This document shows, piece after piece, positions 8,197 through 16,496 of a DNA stretch of 64,000 nucleotides. A program made the position numbers and the translations under genes. Position 1 is the stretch's first letter, and every line of letters begins with the position of its first letter. The notes beneath the pieces are model-generated. The model was not told where the DNA came from and searched no databases. It saw nothing but the letters and a program-made list of their open reading frames with translations. The DNA lies in assembly GCF_003725695.1 (NCBI RefSeq), contig NZ_RJSE01000007.1:820963-884962 (forward strand). Reading direction: 5' to 3'. Origin of the DNA: Nocardioides marmoriginsengisoli (GTDB taxonomy: Bacteria > Actinomycetota > Actinomycetes > Propionibacteriales > Nocardioidaceae).

Positions 8197-8814
8197 TCAG
8201 TTGGCTTTGACCACCTCGGTGGCGACCAGCATGGCGTCGCCGAGCGTGGAGGCGTTGCCCATGCACTTCAGGGCGATGGTGCGCGTGCTGGTGTAGGTCG
8301 GTCGCGCCATCAGGGTGAGGGTCTGGACCTGGTACGTGTTGACGGTGCCGTTGTTGAAGCCGCTGGCCGCCTCCGAGTCGTCCCACTCGAATCCGTCGTC
8401 GAGCGTGCAGTAGGTGTTGGTCGTCGTCCCGGCCAAGTAGGTGCCGACCTTGGCGGTGACCATCCAGGTGCCCGCGGGCAGCGAGATCGTGGCGACGTTC
8501 GTCAGGGTGTTCACCGTGTCGCCCAGGAACCCCTTCTTCCGGACCATGTAGGCGCGCGGCAGCCGCGGCCGGGCGCTCGCGGCCAGGTCCGCGGTGCCCA
8601 GCGAGCCGTCGCGGACCTTCGCGCCGGTGACCGCGCTGGCGCGCAGCTTCGGGGTGGTGACGGCACCGGTCTTGAGCTCGCGGGTGCCGACGCTGCCCGC
8701 GCCGAGCCGTTCCGCGATCGCCTGAGCGGGCTGGACCGAGGCGACGACCAGGGCGAGGCCGCCGAGCACGGTCCCGGGGGTGATCCAGCGACGGCGGCGG
8801 GTCTGCTCACTCAT
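8197..8814 (-). CDS. Secreted protein with short N-terminal repeats
   Basis: 205 residues. A basic start (EQTRRRRW) and a hydrophobic segment ending in QPAQA predict an exported protein with cleavage near residue 32. After it come three or four roughly 10-12-residue repeats of the form GTRELKTGAVTTPKLRASAV, seen in many actinobacterial surface proteins. The C-terminal domain (about 90-205) is beta-rich with two cysteines (YCTLDDG and LKCMGN) that could form a disulfide. No enzymatic motif. Its ATG overlaps the end of the upstream gene by 8 nt (ATGAGTGA), so the two are co-transcribed. Confidence 0.7.
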   Translation of the reverse strand: MSEQTRRRRWITPGTVLGGLALVVASVQPAQAIAERLGAGSVGTRELKTGAVTTPKLRASAVTGAKVRDGSLGTADLAASARPRLPRAYMVRKKGFLGDTVNTLTNVATISLPAGTWMVTAKVGTYLAGTTTNTYCTLDDGFEWDDSEAASGFNNGTVNTYQVQTLTLMARPTYTSTRTIALKCMGNASTLGDAMLVATEVVKAN

Positions 8815-9436
8815 GGGAGATCAGCTCCCGTCCGTCGCCGCTGACCAGCGCGGGATCAGGGGCCCGTCCGGTGCTGATCATCAGCAGCTCCTGGATCGGG
8901 CCGCGAACGGTCGGACCGTTGCCGCGGGTCCAGTCGGTGTCGGTGGCCTCCAGGCGCACCTTCCGTGCCGACCGCCAGCCCATCATCACCGCGTGCAGCC
9001 GGGCCCGGTCGGCCGCGACGACGGCAGCCTCGGGCGGCATCTCGTGCCGGATCCCGAGCGGCCGGAGGATGTCCTGGGTGTGCACGAGCACGTCGAGCAA
9101 CGGCTCGACGGTCGTGGTGATCGGCACCTTGCGGCGCGAGTCGGCGTACGTCGAGAAGTCGGCGAGCACGGTGGCCGGCGTCTGGTCGCGGCCGCGGCGC
9201 CTGGTCTCCCGGTCGATCATCGTGTTGTAGCCGCGGCCGAGGTTGCGACCCATCATCACGGCCACGTCGCGCGCCCGGACCTGCGGATTGCTGATCACGT
9301 GCGCCGCGACGTCCTTGACGCTCCAGCCGGGGCAGAGCGTCGGGTGCTCCCAGTCCGGAGGAGCGAGTCCGGCGAGGTGGGTGGCCAGCGCCGCCCGCTG
9401 CTCATGGATGTGCCGCCACAGCGTGTCGTGGTCCAT
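8807..9436 (-). CDS. Maleylpyruvate isomerase-family (MDMPI/DinB) mycothiol-dependent protein
   Basis: 209 residues. The N-terminal helix bundle with LCPGWSVKDVAAHV near residues 34-47 is the hallmark of the actinobacterial TIGR03083 family; the histidine in AAHV and those in DVLVHTQDILRPLG are the expected metal ligands of the DinB-like fold. Characterised members use mycothiol as cofactor. It is first in a two-gene unit and divergent from a MarR gene, whose product may control it through the AT-rich intergenic stretch. The substrate is unknown. Confidence 0.78.
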   Translation of the reverse strand: MDHDTLWRHIHEQRAALATHLAGLAPPDWEHPTLCPGWSVKDVAAHVISNPQVRARDVAVMMGRNLGRGYNTMIDRETRRRGRDQTPATVLADFSTYADSRRKVPITTTVEPLLDVLVHTQDILRPLGIRHEMPPEAAVVAADRARLHAVMMGWRSARKVRLEATDTDWTRGNGPTVRGPIQELLMISTGRAPDPALVSGDGRELISHE

Positions 9437-9457
9437 GTGTCGCCTCCGAGAGAGATC

Positions 9458-9508
9458 TAGTCAGATAGACTTATCAAAATAGTCAGTCGGTCTGATCAAC
9501 TTGTCAAG
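9458..9508. promoter_or_regulatory. AT-rich divergent promoter/operator region of the MarR gene
   Basis: Between the divergent starts at 9436 and 9518 is an island far poorer in GC than its surroundings. It contains three related heptamers, TTATCAA, TGATCAA and TTGTCAA, and the short palindrome CTTG-T-CAAG. MarR repressors commonly bind such sites between their own gene and the divergent target. Binding is inferred. Confidence 0.45.
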
Positions 9509-9517
9509 AGGTGTCCT

Positions 9518-9955
9518 GTGCCCGATCCGCGGCTGCATCCGGCGTTGCTGATGTTCATCGCGTTCCGGTCCGCGGAGGCGCGGATCGTCGCCGACGTCGC
9601 CGCCGCGGGTTTCGACGACCTGACCCTGGCGCAGGGGCGCGTGGCCGCCCGGATCGGCCCGAACGGCACCCGGCTGACCGACCTGGCCGAGCAGGCCCAG
9701 ATCACCAAGCAGAGCGCCGGGTTCCTCGTCGACCAGCTGGAGAAGGCCGGGTACGTCGAGCGGGTGCCCGACCCCACCGATGCACGGGCCCGCCTGGTCC
9801 GCCTGGCACCGCGCGGCGCCGCCGTACAGGCTCGGGCGCGGAGGACCGAGCGGGCGATCGAGCGGGACTGGGAGCGACACCTCGGCAAGGAGCAGATGGA
9901 GGCGCTGCGGTCCGCCTTGGAGGCGCTGCGCGAGATCACCGATCCGTACGCCTGA
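9518..9955 (+). CDS. MarR family transcriptional regulator
   Basis: 145 residues from GTG at 9518. The winged helix lies at about 45-105: helix LTLAQGRVAARI, the recognition region LTDLAEQAQITKQSAGFLVDQLEKAGYV, and the wing RVPDPTDARARLVRL, a canonical MarR wing. Flanking helices give the dimer interface. It is divergent from the MDMPI/secreted-protein pair, its likely target, and probably represses itself. No cysteine-based redox switch is evident. Confidence 0.9.
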   Translation: MPDPRLHPALLMFIAFRSAEARIVADVAAAGFDDLTLAQGRVAARIGPNGTRLTDLAEQAQITKQSAGFLVDQLEKAGYVERVPDPTDARARLVRLAPRGAAVQARARRTERAIERDWERHLGKEQMEALRSALEALREITDPYA

Positions 9956-9997
9956 TCTCGATTTCCCATGCCTCGGCGGGCGGGCTAGTATTTCCAG

Positions 9998-10166
9998 GTT
10001 GCCTCGGCGAGGGAGCGCCCCGACAGGGATGTTCCGTGATCGACGCGGTCGGTTCGTGAAGTCATGCACCGTGCCCGTCGTGCGCGGTGCATTTCGTGTC
10101 TCCGGGCGGTCTCGCACCGGACAGCCACCGACTTGAATCCACCGAACCACGTTCCAGGAGAGCACC
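9998..10166 (+). promoter_or_regulatory. rplY promoter and structured 5' leader
   Basis: A TAGTAT -10 box at 9986-9991 predicts a start near 9998, giving a leader of about 169 nt before rplY, long for this window where most genes are leaderless or have short leaders. It can form a hairpin with arms ATGCACCG (10064-10071) and CGGTGCAT (10085-10092). Autogenous regulation by the ribosomal protein L25 is known in other bacteria; here it is only a possibility. Confidence 0.4.
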
Positions 10167-10814
10167 ATGTCTGAAGACCTGATCAAGGCCGAGGCCCGCA
10201 CCGAGTTCGGCAAGGGCGCGGCCCGCCGCATCCGCCGCGACAACAAGGTCCCCGCGGTCATCTACGGCCACGGCGAGGCCCCCGTCCACGTGACGCTGCC
10301 GGCGCACGACACCCTGATGGCCCTCAAGCACGGCGGCGCCAACGCGGTCCTCAACATCGAGGTCGACGGCACCGTCCAGCTCGCGCTGACCAAGCAGGTC
10401 CAGGCCGACCCGCTGAAGGGCTTCCTCGAGCACGTCGACTTCGTCGCGGTGAAGAAGGGCGAGAAGGTCACCGTCGAGGTGCCCGTCCACCTCGTCGGCG
10501 AGGCCAACAAGGAGGCCTTCGTCCAGCTCGAGAACAACGTGGTCACCCTCGAGGCCGAGGCCACCCACATCCCCGAGCAGATCGAGGTCTCGGTCGAGGG
10601 TGCCGAGCCGGGCCTGCAGATCCACGCCTCCGAGCTGACGCTGCCGAAGGGCTCGACCCTGATCAGCGACGCCGAGCTGCTGATCGTCAACGTCACCCAG
10701 GCCAAGAGCGCCGCGGCTGCCGAGGCCGAGCTGGCCGAGGCCACCGCCGAGGTTGCCGGCGACGCCCCGGCGGCTGAGGAGCCCGCCGCCGAGGAGTCCA
10801 GCGACTCCGAGTGA
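10167..10814 (+). CDS. rplY: 50S ribosomal protein L25/general stress protein Ctc
   Basis: Binds 5S rRNA in the large subunit. 215 residues: the L25 domain occupies about 1-95 (opening [28 protein letters not shown]), followed by the TL5/CTC C-terminal domain up to about 185, and an alanine/glutamate-rich acidic tail often seen in actinobacterial copies. AGGAG precedes the ATG. The stop overlaps the start of pth by 4 nt (GTGA), so the two are translationally coupled, matching the conserved rplY-pth pair. Confidence 0.95.
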   Translation: MSEDLIKAEARTEFGKGAARRIRRDNKVPAVIYGHGEAPVHVTLPAHDTLMALKHGGANAVLNIEVDGTVQLALTKQVQADPLKGFLEHVDFVAVKKGEKVTVEVPVHLVGEANKEAFVQLENNVVTLEAEATHIPEQIEVSVEGAEPGLQIHASELTLPKGSTLISDAELLIVNVTQAKSAAAAEAELAEATAEVAGDAPAAEEPAAEESSDSE

Positions 10815-11413
10815 GTCCGGTGAACGACGCGGATGTCTGGCTGATCGTCGGGCTGGGTAACCCCGGCCCGGCGTACGCCGGCACCCGCCACAACATCGGC
10901 TACCTCGTCGTCGACGAGCTGGTACGTCGGATGGGCGGGTCGCTCAAGGCGCACAAGTCCGGCCGCGCCGAGGTGCTCGAGGGCCGGCTCGCCCCGCCCG
11001 GGGCGCCGGCCCCGAAGGTCGTCCTCGGCCGGGCCCGGACCTACATGAACGAGTCCGGCGGCCCGGTCTCGACGCTGGCCAAGTTCTACAGCGTCGACCC
11101 GGCGCACATCATCGCGATCCACGACGAGCTGGACATCGACTTCGGCACCCTGCGCACCAAGTTCGGGGGTGGCGACAACGGCCACAACGGCCTGAAGTCG
11201 ATGCGCGCCTCCCTGGGCACCGGCGACTTCTACCGGGTGCGCGCCGGTGTCGGCCGCCCTCCGGGTCGTCAGGACCCGGCCGACTTCGTGCTCGGCAACT
11301 ACTCGACGGTCGAGCGCAAGGAGCTGCCGTTCCAGATCGACTCGGCCGCGGATGCCGTCGAGTGCCTGATCGAGAAGGGCCTCGAGGAGACGCAGCAGCG
11401 GTTCAACCGCTGA
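10811..11413 (+). CDS. pth: Peptidyl-tRNA hydrolase
   Basis: Releases peptides from prematurely dissociated peptidyl-tRNA. 200 residues. Family signatures are [19 protein letters not shown] with the catalytic histidine in TRHN, the [10 protein letters not shown] segment, and HDELDIDFG followed by [12 protein letters not shown]. The GTG at 10811 overlaps the rplY stop; a second GTG at 10820 is an alternative start. Confidence 0.96.
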   Translation: MSPVNDADVWLIVGLGNPGPAYAGTRHNIGYLVVDELVRRMGGSLKAHKSGRAEVLEGRLAPPGAPAPKVVLGRARTYMNESGGPVSTLAKFYSVDPAHIIAIHDELDIDFGTLRTKFGGGDNGHNGLKSMRASLGTGDFYRVRAGVGRPPGRQDPADFVLGNYSTVERKELPFQIDSAADAVECLIEKGLEETQQRFNR

Positions 11414-11531
11414 AAGGTGCCCGAACTCTCCCGGTTTAGGGGACTAGGCAGGACCGTAAGGCGGGAGTAGCGTCCGAAACCTGCACTGCGTGTCGTGAAT
11501 CCTGGGAGGGATCTCACGAGAGGCTCCCACC

Positions 11532-12296
11532 GTGGCTCGAACCAGCCGTATCTCGGGACGCATGGTCGTCCTGGCGCTCTTCACCGTCCTCGTCGCCGCC
11601 TTCGCGTACGCCGTACCGGCCCAGGCCGCGACGCCCAACGCCACCACGACCCGCGTGCACGCGGCCAAGAGCGGTGCCGACCTGGTGCTCACCGCCAGCG
11701 TCTGGTCGGCTGCCGGCGTCCCGGCCGGCACGGTGACCTTCTACCCGCGCCCCAGCCCGGGAGGCCCGCCGCCCTCGCCGCTCGGTGGTCCGGTCGCCGT
11801 CGACAGCGCCGGCGCGGCCTCGATCACGCTTCCGAACACGCCGGACTGGCCGCTGAACTACATGGCCGAGTTCACCGGCGCCGAGGGCTGGGCGAACAGC
11901 ACCGGCTACGTGAACCCGTTCGGGGAGTCGGTGAAGATGAAGCCGATCGGCACCATCCTGCACATCGGCGGCCCGCTCGGGCTGAAGATCCTCACCCGCA
12001 CCTTCAGCGTCAAGGTGAACTACGCCTCGGACGGGGCGCCGGCGGTGGGCGAGGCCATCCTCTTCACCGAGAAGAACCGCGCCGCGGGAGCCAGCGGGCA
12101 CCCGGGGATGGATCCGAACTACGTCGAGCCGGTCGACGTCTGCGTCGGAATCGTCGATGCCTCCGGCTACGCCAGCTGCACCGCGCCGGCGCCGATGGCG
12201 TCGATCGTGACGCTGCTGACGACCTCGGCCTGGGCCAACCACGCGGTGTTCCCGGTGTACGAGAGCGTGCGGATGCCGATCCTCGGCCTCGGCTGA
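11532..12296 (+). CDS. Secreted Ig-like-domain protein
   Basis: 254 residues from GTG. A signal peptide is clear: basic start, hydrophobic core around VVLALFTVLVAAFAYA and an AQAA cleavage region near residue 32. The mature part begins with a bacterial Ig-like (Big_3_5-type) pattern, TTTRVHAAKSGADLVLTASVWSAAGVPAGTVTFY. The C-terminal half has two cysteines (DVCVG and ASCTAP) that could pair. No catalytic motif. Extracellular or surface role presumed; function unknown. Confidence 0.72.
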   Translation: MARTSRISGRMVVLALFTVLVAAFAYAVPAQAATPNATTTRVHAAKSGADLVLTASVWSAAGVPAGTVTFYPRPSPGGPPPSPLGGPVAVDSAGAASITLPNTPDWPLNYMAEFTGAEGWANSTGYVNPFGESVKMKPIGTILHIGGPLGLKILTRTFSVKVNYASDGAPAVGEAILFTEKNRAAGASGHPGMDPNYVEPVDVCVGIVDASGYASCTAPAPMASIVTLLTTSAWANHAVFPVYESVRMPILGLG

Positions 12297-12342
12297 GCCG
12301 GTACGCCGCGGGGCGGCGGCGTACCGACGATAGGGTCTGCAC

Positions 12343-13137
12343 GTGACTGACTTCGATCCTGGTACGCCGCCCGCCGAGGCGCTCGAGAACGACCACCTGT
12401 TCGCCGCCTGGACTGCCACCGTCGCGGGCGAGCTGCTGCTCAAGGTCCGCACCAGCGGCCTGGAGGGCAAGGAGCTCAAGGACGCCGGTGACCTGGCCTC
12501 GCACGAGCTGCTGATGGGTCTGTTCGCGCAGTACAAGCCCGAGGACGCGGTCCTGTCCGAGGAGGAGCACCGCGGCACGGCGGGGGAGCGCGACCGGCTG
12601 AGCACCCCGCGCGTCTGGATCATCGACCCGGTCGACGGGACCCGCGAGTACTCCGAGCCTCCCCGCGACGACTGGGCCGTGCACGTCGCGCTCTGGCAGG
12701 AAGGCGCCCTGGTCGCAGGTGCCGTCGCGCAGCCGGGGCTCGGCCGTACCTTCCACACCGGCCAGCCGCTGGTCGTCCCCGCGCGGACCGCCCCGCGTCC
12801 CCGGATCGCCGTCTCGCGGACCCGCCCGCCGGCTTTCGTGCAGGCGCTCGCCGAGGAGATCGGCGCCGACCTGGTGGCGATGGGCTCGGCCGGTGCGAAG
12901 GTGATCTCGGTGGCGCGGGACGTCACCGACGCCTACGTCCACGCCGGCGGTCAGTACGAGTGGGACTCCGCCGCCCCGGTGGCGGTCGCCCGTGCGGCCG
13001 GCCTCTTCACCAGCCGGGTCGACGGCACCGAGCTGTTGTACAACCAGAAGGAAGTGCGGCTGCCGGACCTGATCGTCTGCCGCCCCGAGCTGGCGGAGCC
13101 GATCCTGGCGTTCATCCGCGAGCACGGGGTCGACTAG
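12343..13137 (+). CDS. cysQ: 3'(2'),5'-bisphosphate nucleotidase, inositol-monophosphatase fold
   Basis: Hydrolyses 3'-phosphoadenosine 5'-phosphate in sulfate assimilation and may dephosphorylate inositol or fructose phosphates. 264 residues. Metal-binding motifs are in place: SEEE near residue 72, WIIDPVDGTREY near 90-101, and EWDSAAPVAV near 206-215. The YNQ...LPDLIVCRPE tail matches mycobacterial CysQ as I remember it. A TAGGGT -10 element ends 6 nt before the GTG at 12343, supporting a leaderless transcript and this start. The next gene starts 5 nt after its stop. Confidence 0.93.
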   Translation: MTDFDPGTPPAEALENDHLFAAWTATVAGELLLKVRTSGLEGKELKDAGDLASHELLMGLFAQYKPEDAVLSEEEHRGTAGERDRLSTPRVWIIDPVDGTREYSEPPRDDWAVHVALWQEGALVAGAVAQPGLGRTFHTGQPLVVPARTAPRPRIAVSRTRPPAFVQALAEEIGADLVAMGSAGAKVISVARDVTDAYVHAGGQYEWDSAAPVAVARAAGLFTSRVDGTELLYNQKEVRLPDLIVCRPELAEPILAFIREHGVD

Positions 13138-13141
13138 GTCG

Positions 13142-14095
13142 ATGAGCGCCGCGATCGAGCTGGAGATCGAGAACCGGGTCGTCCGGATCTCGAACCCCGA
13201 TCGCGTCTACTTCCCGGCGCGCGGCGAGACCAAGCTCGACCTGGTCGAGTACTACCTCGCGGTCGGCGACGGCATCGTCAACGCGCTGCGCGAGCGGCCG
13301 TGCATGCTGCACCGGTTCCCGAAGGGCGTGACCGGTGACAAGGTGCACCAGAAGCGGCTGCCCTCCGGCGCTCCGGAGTGGATGGAGACCGTGCAGGTCT
13401 TCTTCCCGCGGTGGAAGCGGACGGCCGACGAGCTCTGCGTCACCGAGATCGCCCAGGTGGTCTGGGCGGTGCAGATGAGCACCGTCGAGTTCCATCCCTG
13501 GAACAGCCGCCGGGCCGACGTCGAGATCCCCGACGAGTGGCGGATCGACCTCGACCCGGGACCCGAGTGCGACTGGTCGACGGTGCGCGAGGTCGCGCAC
13601 GTCAGCCGGGAGGTGCTCGACGAGCTCGGCGCCGTCGGCTACCCGAAGACCAGCGGTGGTTCCGGCATGCACATCTACGTACGGATCCAGCCGGACGGAG
13701 ACCACAAGGTCGTACGCCGGGCCGCACTGGCCTTCGCCCGCGAGGTCGAGCGCCGCTGCGACAAGGTGACCACCGCCTGGTGGCGCAAGGACCGCGACCC
13801 GGCCGACCTCTTCGTCGACTACAACCAGAACGCCCGCGACCACACCATCGCGGCGGCGTACTCGGTCCGCGGCAACGCCGAGGCGACGGTGAGCGCGCCG
13901 ATCGCCTGGGACGAGATCGACACGGTGGTGCCCGGGGACTTCACGATCGCGACGATGCCGGACCGGTTCGCCGAGCTCGGCGACCTGCACCACGACATCG
14001 ACGACCACGTCTTCGACCTCGCGCCGCTGCTGGAGTGGGCCGCTCGGGACGAGGCGGCCGGCAGCGAGACGCCGCCGGAGCCCGAGCAGTCGTGA
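13142..14095 (+). CDS. Stand-alone LigD-type polymerase domain (PrimPol/AEP superfamily)
   Basis: 317-residue DNA/RNA polymerase of the NHEJ LigD-Pol family, lacking fused ligase and nuclease domains. The archaeo-eukaryotic primase signatures are present: the metal-binding DLDPG near residue 139, SGGSGMHIY near 173, and the third aspartate in FVDYNQN near 222. Relatives of this size add nucleotides, preferentially ribonucleotides, at gaps or ends and work with separately encoded Ku and ligase, or in excision repair. It is in the same transcription unit as cysQ; no Ku or ligase gene is in the window. Confidence 0.88.
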   Translation: MSAAIELEIENRVVRISNPDRVYFPARGETKLDLVEYYLAVGDGIVNALRERPCMLHRFPKGVTGDKVHQKRLPSGAPEWMETVQVFFPRWKRTADELCVTEIAQVVWAVQMSTVEFHPWNSRRADVEIPDEWRIDLDPGPECDWSTVREVAHVSREVLDELGAVGYPKTSGGSGMHIYVRIQPDGDHKVVRRAALAFAREVERRCDKVTTAWWRKDRDPADLFVDYNQNARDHTIAAAYSVRGNAEATVSAPIAWDEIDTVVPGDFTIATMPDRFAELGDLHHDIDDHVFDLAPLLEWAARDEAAGSETPPEPEQS

Positions 14096-14125
14096 CTTGT
14101 TCGCCCGTTTTGCGTTGATCAGTCC

Positions 14126-14827
14126 ATGAGGCGTCCGGCCGTACTGATCGCGCTGGTGCTGACGTGCGCCCTGAGCGGGATGGCGCCGGCGAGTGCGGAG
14201 GATCCGCCGCCGTCGGTCACGATGACCAAGGACCGGGCGTACTACGTGTCCGGTCAGACCGAGAAGATCACCGTGGTCGCGAGCGGCATCGAGGGCGGCA
14301 ACCCCGAGGCGTTGCGGATCACGCTGCTGCTGCCCAACGGCACCAGCAAGGTCCTCGAGGAGAGCAGCATCGTCAACGAGGTCCCGTCGCGCTTCTCCTA
14401 CGCGCCGTACGTCAACCACGTCCTGCGCGCCGACCTCGTCGACACCACCACCGACGAGCTGCTGGACTCCGCACAGCTCACCGTCGTCCAGCTGGCCAAC
14501 CTCAGTACCGATCCCAAGGGCGGGTTCCTCGGCTACTCGGGCGCCTATGCGGTCTTCCCGAAGCGCAGCAGGCCGGTCTTCCGCAGCCGCGACCTCACCG
14601 GCAAGGTGGCGCCGCGCTGCCTGCGGCACCAGGTCCAGCGCCGCTACGCCTCCGGGTGGAAGCCGGTCTTCACCAGCGCGTGCCGGGCCGAGCAGCGCTC
14701 GGTCGTCGACTGGAAGTGGCTGGGCAAGCACCCCTCCGGCGTCCGCTTCCGGGTCCGCGCCACCTTCGCCGGGGACAAGTGGAACCGCGGGAACCGGGCG
14801 GCCTGGCAGTACTTCCGGCTGCGCTGA
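14126..14827 (+). CDS. Secreted hypothetical protein
   Basis: 233 residues with a clear signal peptide (VLIALVLTCALSGMAPASA, cleavage near residue 25). The mature part begins with a beta-sandwich-like stretch TMTKDRAYYVSGQTEKITVVASG and ends in a basic, tryptophan-rich domain with two cysteines (APRCLRHQ and TSACRAEQ). No known catalytic motif. It follows the polymerase gene with a 30-nt gap. Function unknown; likely extracytoplasmic. Confidence 0.65.
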   Translation: MRRPAVLIALVLTCALSGMAPASAEDPPPSVTMTKDRAYYVSGQTEKITVVASGIEGGNPEALRITLLLPNGTSKVLEESSIVNEVPSRFSYAPYVNHVLRADLVDTTTDELLDSAQLTVVQLANLSTDPKGGFLGYSGAYAVFPKRSRPVFRSRDLTGKVAPRCLRHQVQRRYASGWKPVFTSACRAEQRSVVDWKWLGKHPSGVRFRVRATFAGDKWNRGNRAAWQYFRLR

Positions 14828-14894
14828 CCGCGAGGGCTCCCGCTTTACAAGACGCTCTATTGTGTCAAGTTACCCGCGGGTTTAGGCTCCGGTC

Positions 14895-16496
14895 ATGAGT
14901 GTGAACCCCTCGACCCAGCTCCCTGCCGACCCCGAGCACGACCCGCGGGCGTCGTACGCGTTCGAGCCGGAGTACGTCGCTGCGCTGACCGACCGGCTGA
15001 TCGCCACCGCCGGCACCGGCGTGACGTCGTACGCGCCTGCCACCGGCAAGCCGCTCGCGGTCATTCCGCAGTCGACCGAGGCGGACGTCAAGGAGGCCTA
15101 CGCCCGTGCCCGGCGCGCGCAGCAGTCGTGGCAGCGCACCTCGCTCGACCACCGCGCCGAGCTGCTGCTCCGGCTGCACGACCTCGTGCTGGACCGTCAG
15201 GACGAGATCATCGACCTGATCTGCTGGGAGTCCGGCAAGGCGCGCAAGCACGCCTTCGACGAGCCGCTGCACATCGCGCTCACCGCCCGCTACTACGCCC
15301 GTACGGCGCACCAGCACCTCGACACCGAGGGCCGGATGGGGGTGATCCCGGGCCTGACCCGGGCCGAGGTCAACCGTGTCCCCAAGGGCGTCGTCGGGAT
15401 CATCTCGCCGTGGAACTACCCGTTCACGATGGCGCTGTGCGACGGCCTGCCGGCGCTGCTCGCCGGCAACGCGGTCGTCACCAAGCCGGACGCGCAGACG
15501 ATGCTCTCCGCGCTGCTCGGCGCGCAGCTCCTCGAGGAGGCCGGCTTCCCGCGCGACCTCTGGAACGTCGTGGCCGGCCCGGGCCGCGAGCTCGGTACGC
15601 CGATCATCGACCGCGCCGACTACATCTGCTTCACCGGCTCGACCGCCACCGGCAAGATCATCGCCAAGCAGGCCGCCGACCGCCTGATCGGCTGCTCGCT
15701 GGAGCTCGGCGGCAAGAACCCGATCATGATCCTGCGCGACGCCGACCTCGACAAGGCGGCCGAGGGCGCGGTCCGGGCCTGCTTCTCCAACGCGGGCCAG
15801 CTCTGCGTCTCCACCGAGCGGATGTTCGTCGCGGACCAGGTCTACGACCGGTTCAAGGAGAAGTTCGTCGCCGCGACCAAGGCGATGAACCTCTCCGCCG
15901 GCCTGGAGTGGGGCAGCGACATGGGCTCGCTGATCAGCCAGGACCAGCTCGACACGGTGACCGCGCACGTGGACGACGCCGTCGCGAAGGGCGCGGTCGT
16001 CCTCGCCGGCGGCAAGGCCCGTCCTGACCTCGGCCCGTTCTACTACGAGCCGACCATCCTCGAGGGCGTCACCCCGGAGATGACCTGCTTCGGCAACGAG
16101 ACCTTCGGGCCGGTGATCAGCCTGTACCGGTTCAGCGACGAGTCTGAGGCGATCGCGCGCGCTAACGACGGCGAGTACGGCCTGAACGCGTCGATCTACA
16201 GCCGCGACGTCAAGCGCGCCCGGATCATCGCGCGCCAGATCAAGTGCGGCACCGTCAACATCAACGAGGCCTTCGGGGCCACCTTCGCCAGCATCGACGC
16301 CCCGATGGGCGGCATGCGCGAGTCCGGCATGGGACGTCGTCAGGGCAGCGAGGGGATCCACCGCTACACCGAGACCCAGGCCGTCGCCTCGCAGTCGGTG
16401 CTCCGGTTCAGTGCGCAGTTCGGGCTGAGCGACGAGCAGTACGCCAAGATGATGACGGTCAGCCTGCGGGTGATGAAGAAGTTGGGGCGCGCCTGA
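14895..16496 (+). CDS. Succinate-semialdehyde dehydrogenase (NADP-type, GabD2-like)
   Basis: 533-residue aldehyde dehydrogenase. The nucleotide site (IISPWNYPFT, FTGSTATGK), the catalytic glutamate in LELGGKNPI and the catalytic cysteine in NAGQLCVSTE are all present. The long N-terminal extension and the AYARARRAQQSW region fit actinobacterial succinic semialdehyde dehydrogenases. A TTAGGCT -10-like element precedes the ATG closely. Its TGA overlaps the next ATG by one base (TGATG), so it is coupled to the GMC oxidoreductase. Substrate assignment is by family resemblance only. Confidence 0.85.
   Translation: MSVNPSTQLPADPEHDPRASYAFEPEYVAALTDRLIATAGTGVTSYAPATGKPLAVIPQSTEADVKEAYARARRAQQSWQRTSLDHRAELLLRLHDLVLDRQDEIIDLICWESGKARKHAFDEPLHIALTARYYARTAHQHLDTEGRMGVIPGLTRAEVNRVPKGVVGIISPWNYPFTMALCDGLPALLAGNAVVTKPDAQTMLSALLGAQLLEEAGFPRDLWNVVAGPGRELGTPIIDRADYICFTGSTATGKIIAKQAADRLIGCSLELGGKNPIMILRDADLDKAAEGAVRACFSNAGQLCVSTERMFVADQVYDRFKEKFVAATKAMNLSAGLEWGSDMGSLISQDQLDTVTAHVDDAVAKGAVVLAGGKARPDLGPFYYEPTILEGVTPEMTCFGNETFGPVISLYRFSDESEAIARANDGEYGLNASIYSRDVKRARIIARQIKCGTVNINEAFGATFASIDAPMGGMRESGMGRRQGSEGIHRYTETQAVASQSVLRFSAQFGLSDEQYAKMMTVSLRVMKKLGRA

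Noticed and set aside
16244-16495. Longer start for the ChoD-like gene inside the aldehyde dehydrogenase gene
   Set aside because: The ATG at 16496 overlaps the preceding stop and begins right before the FAD motif.
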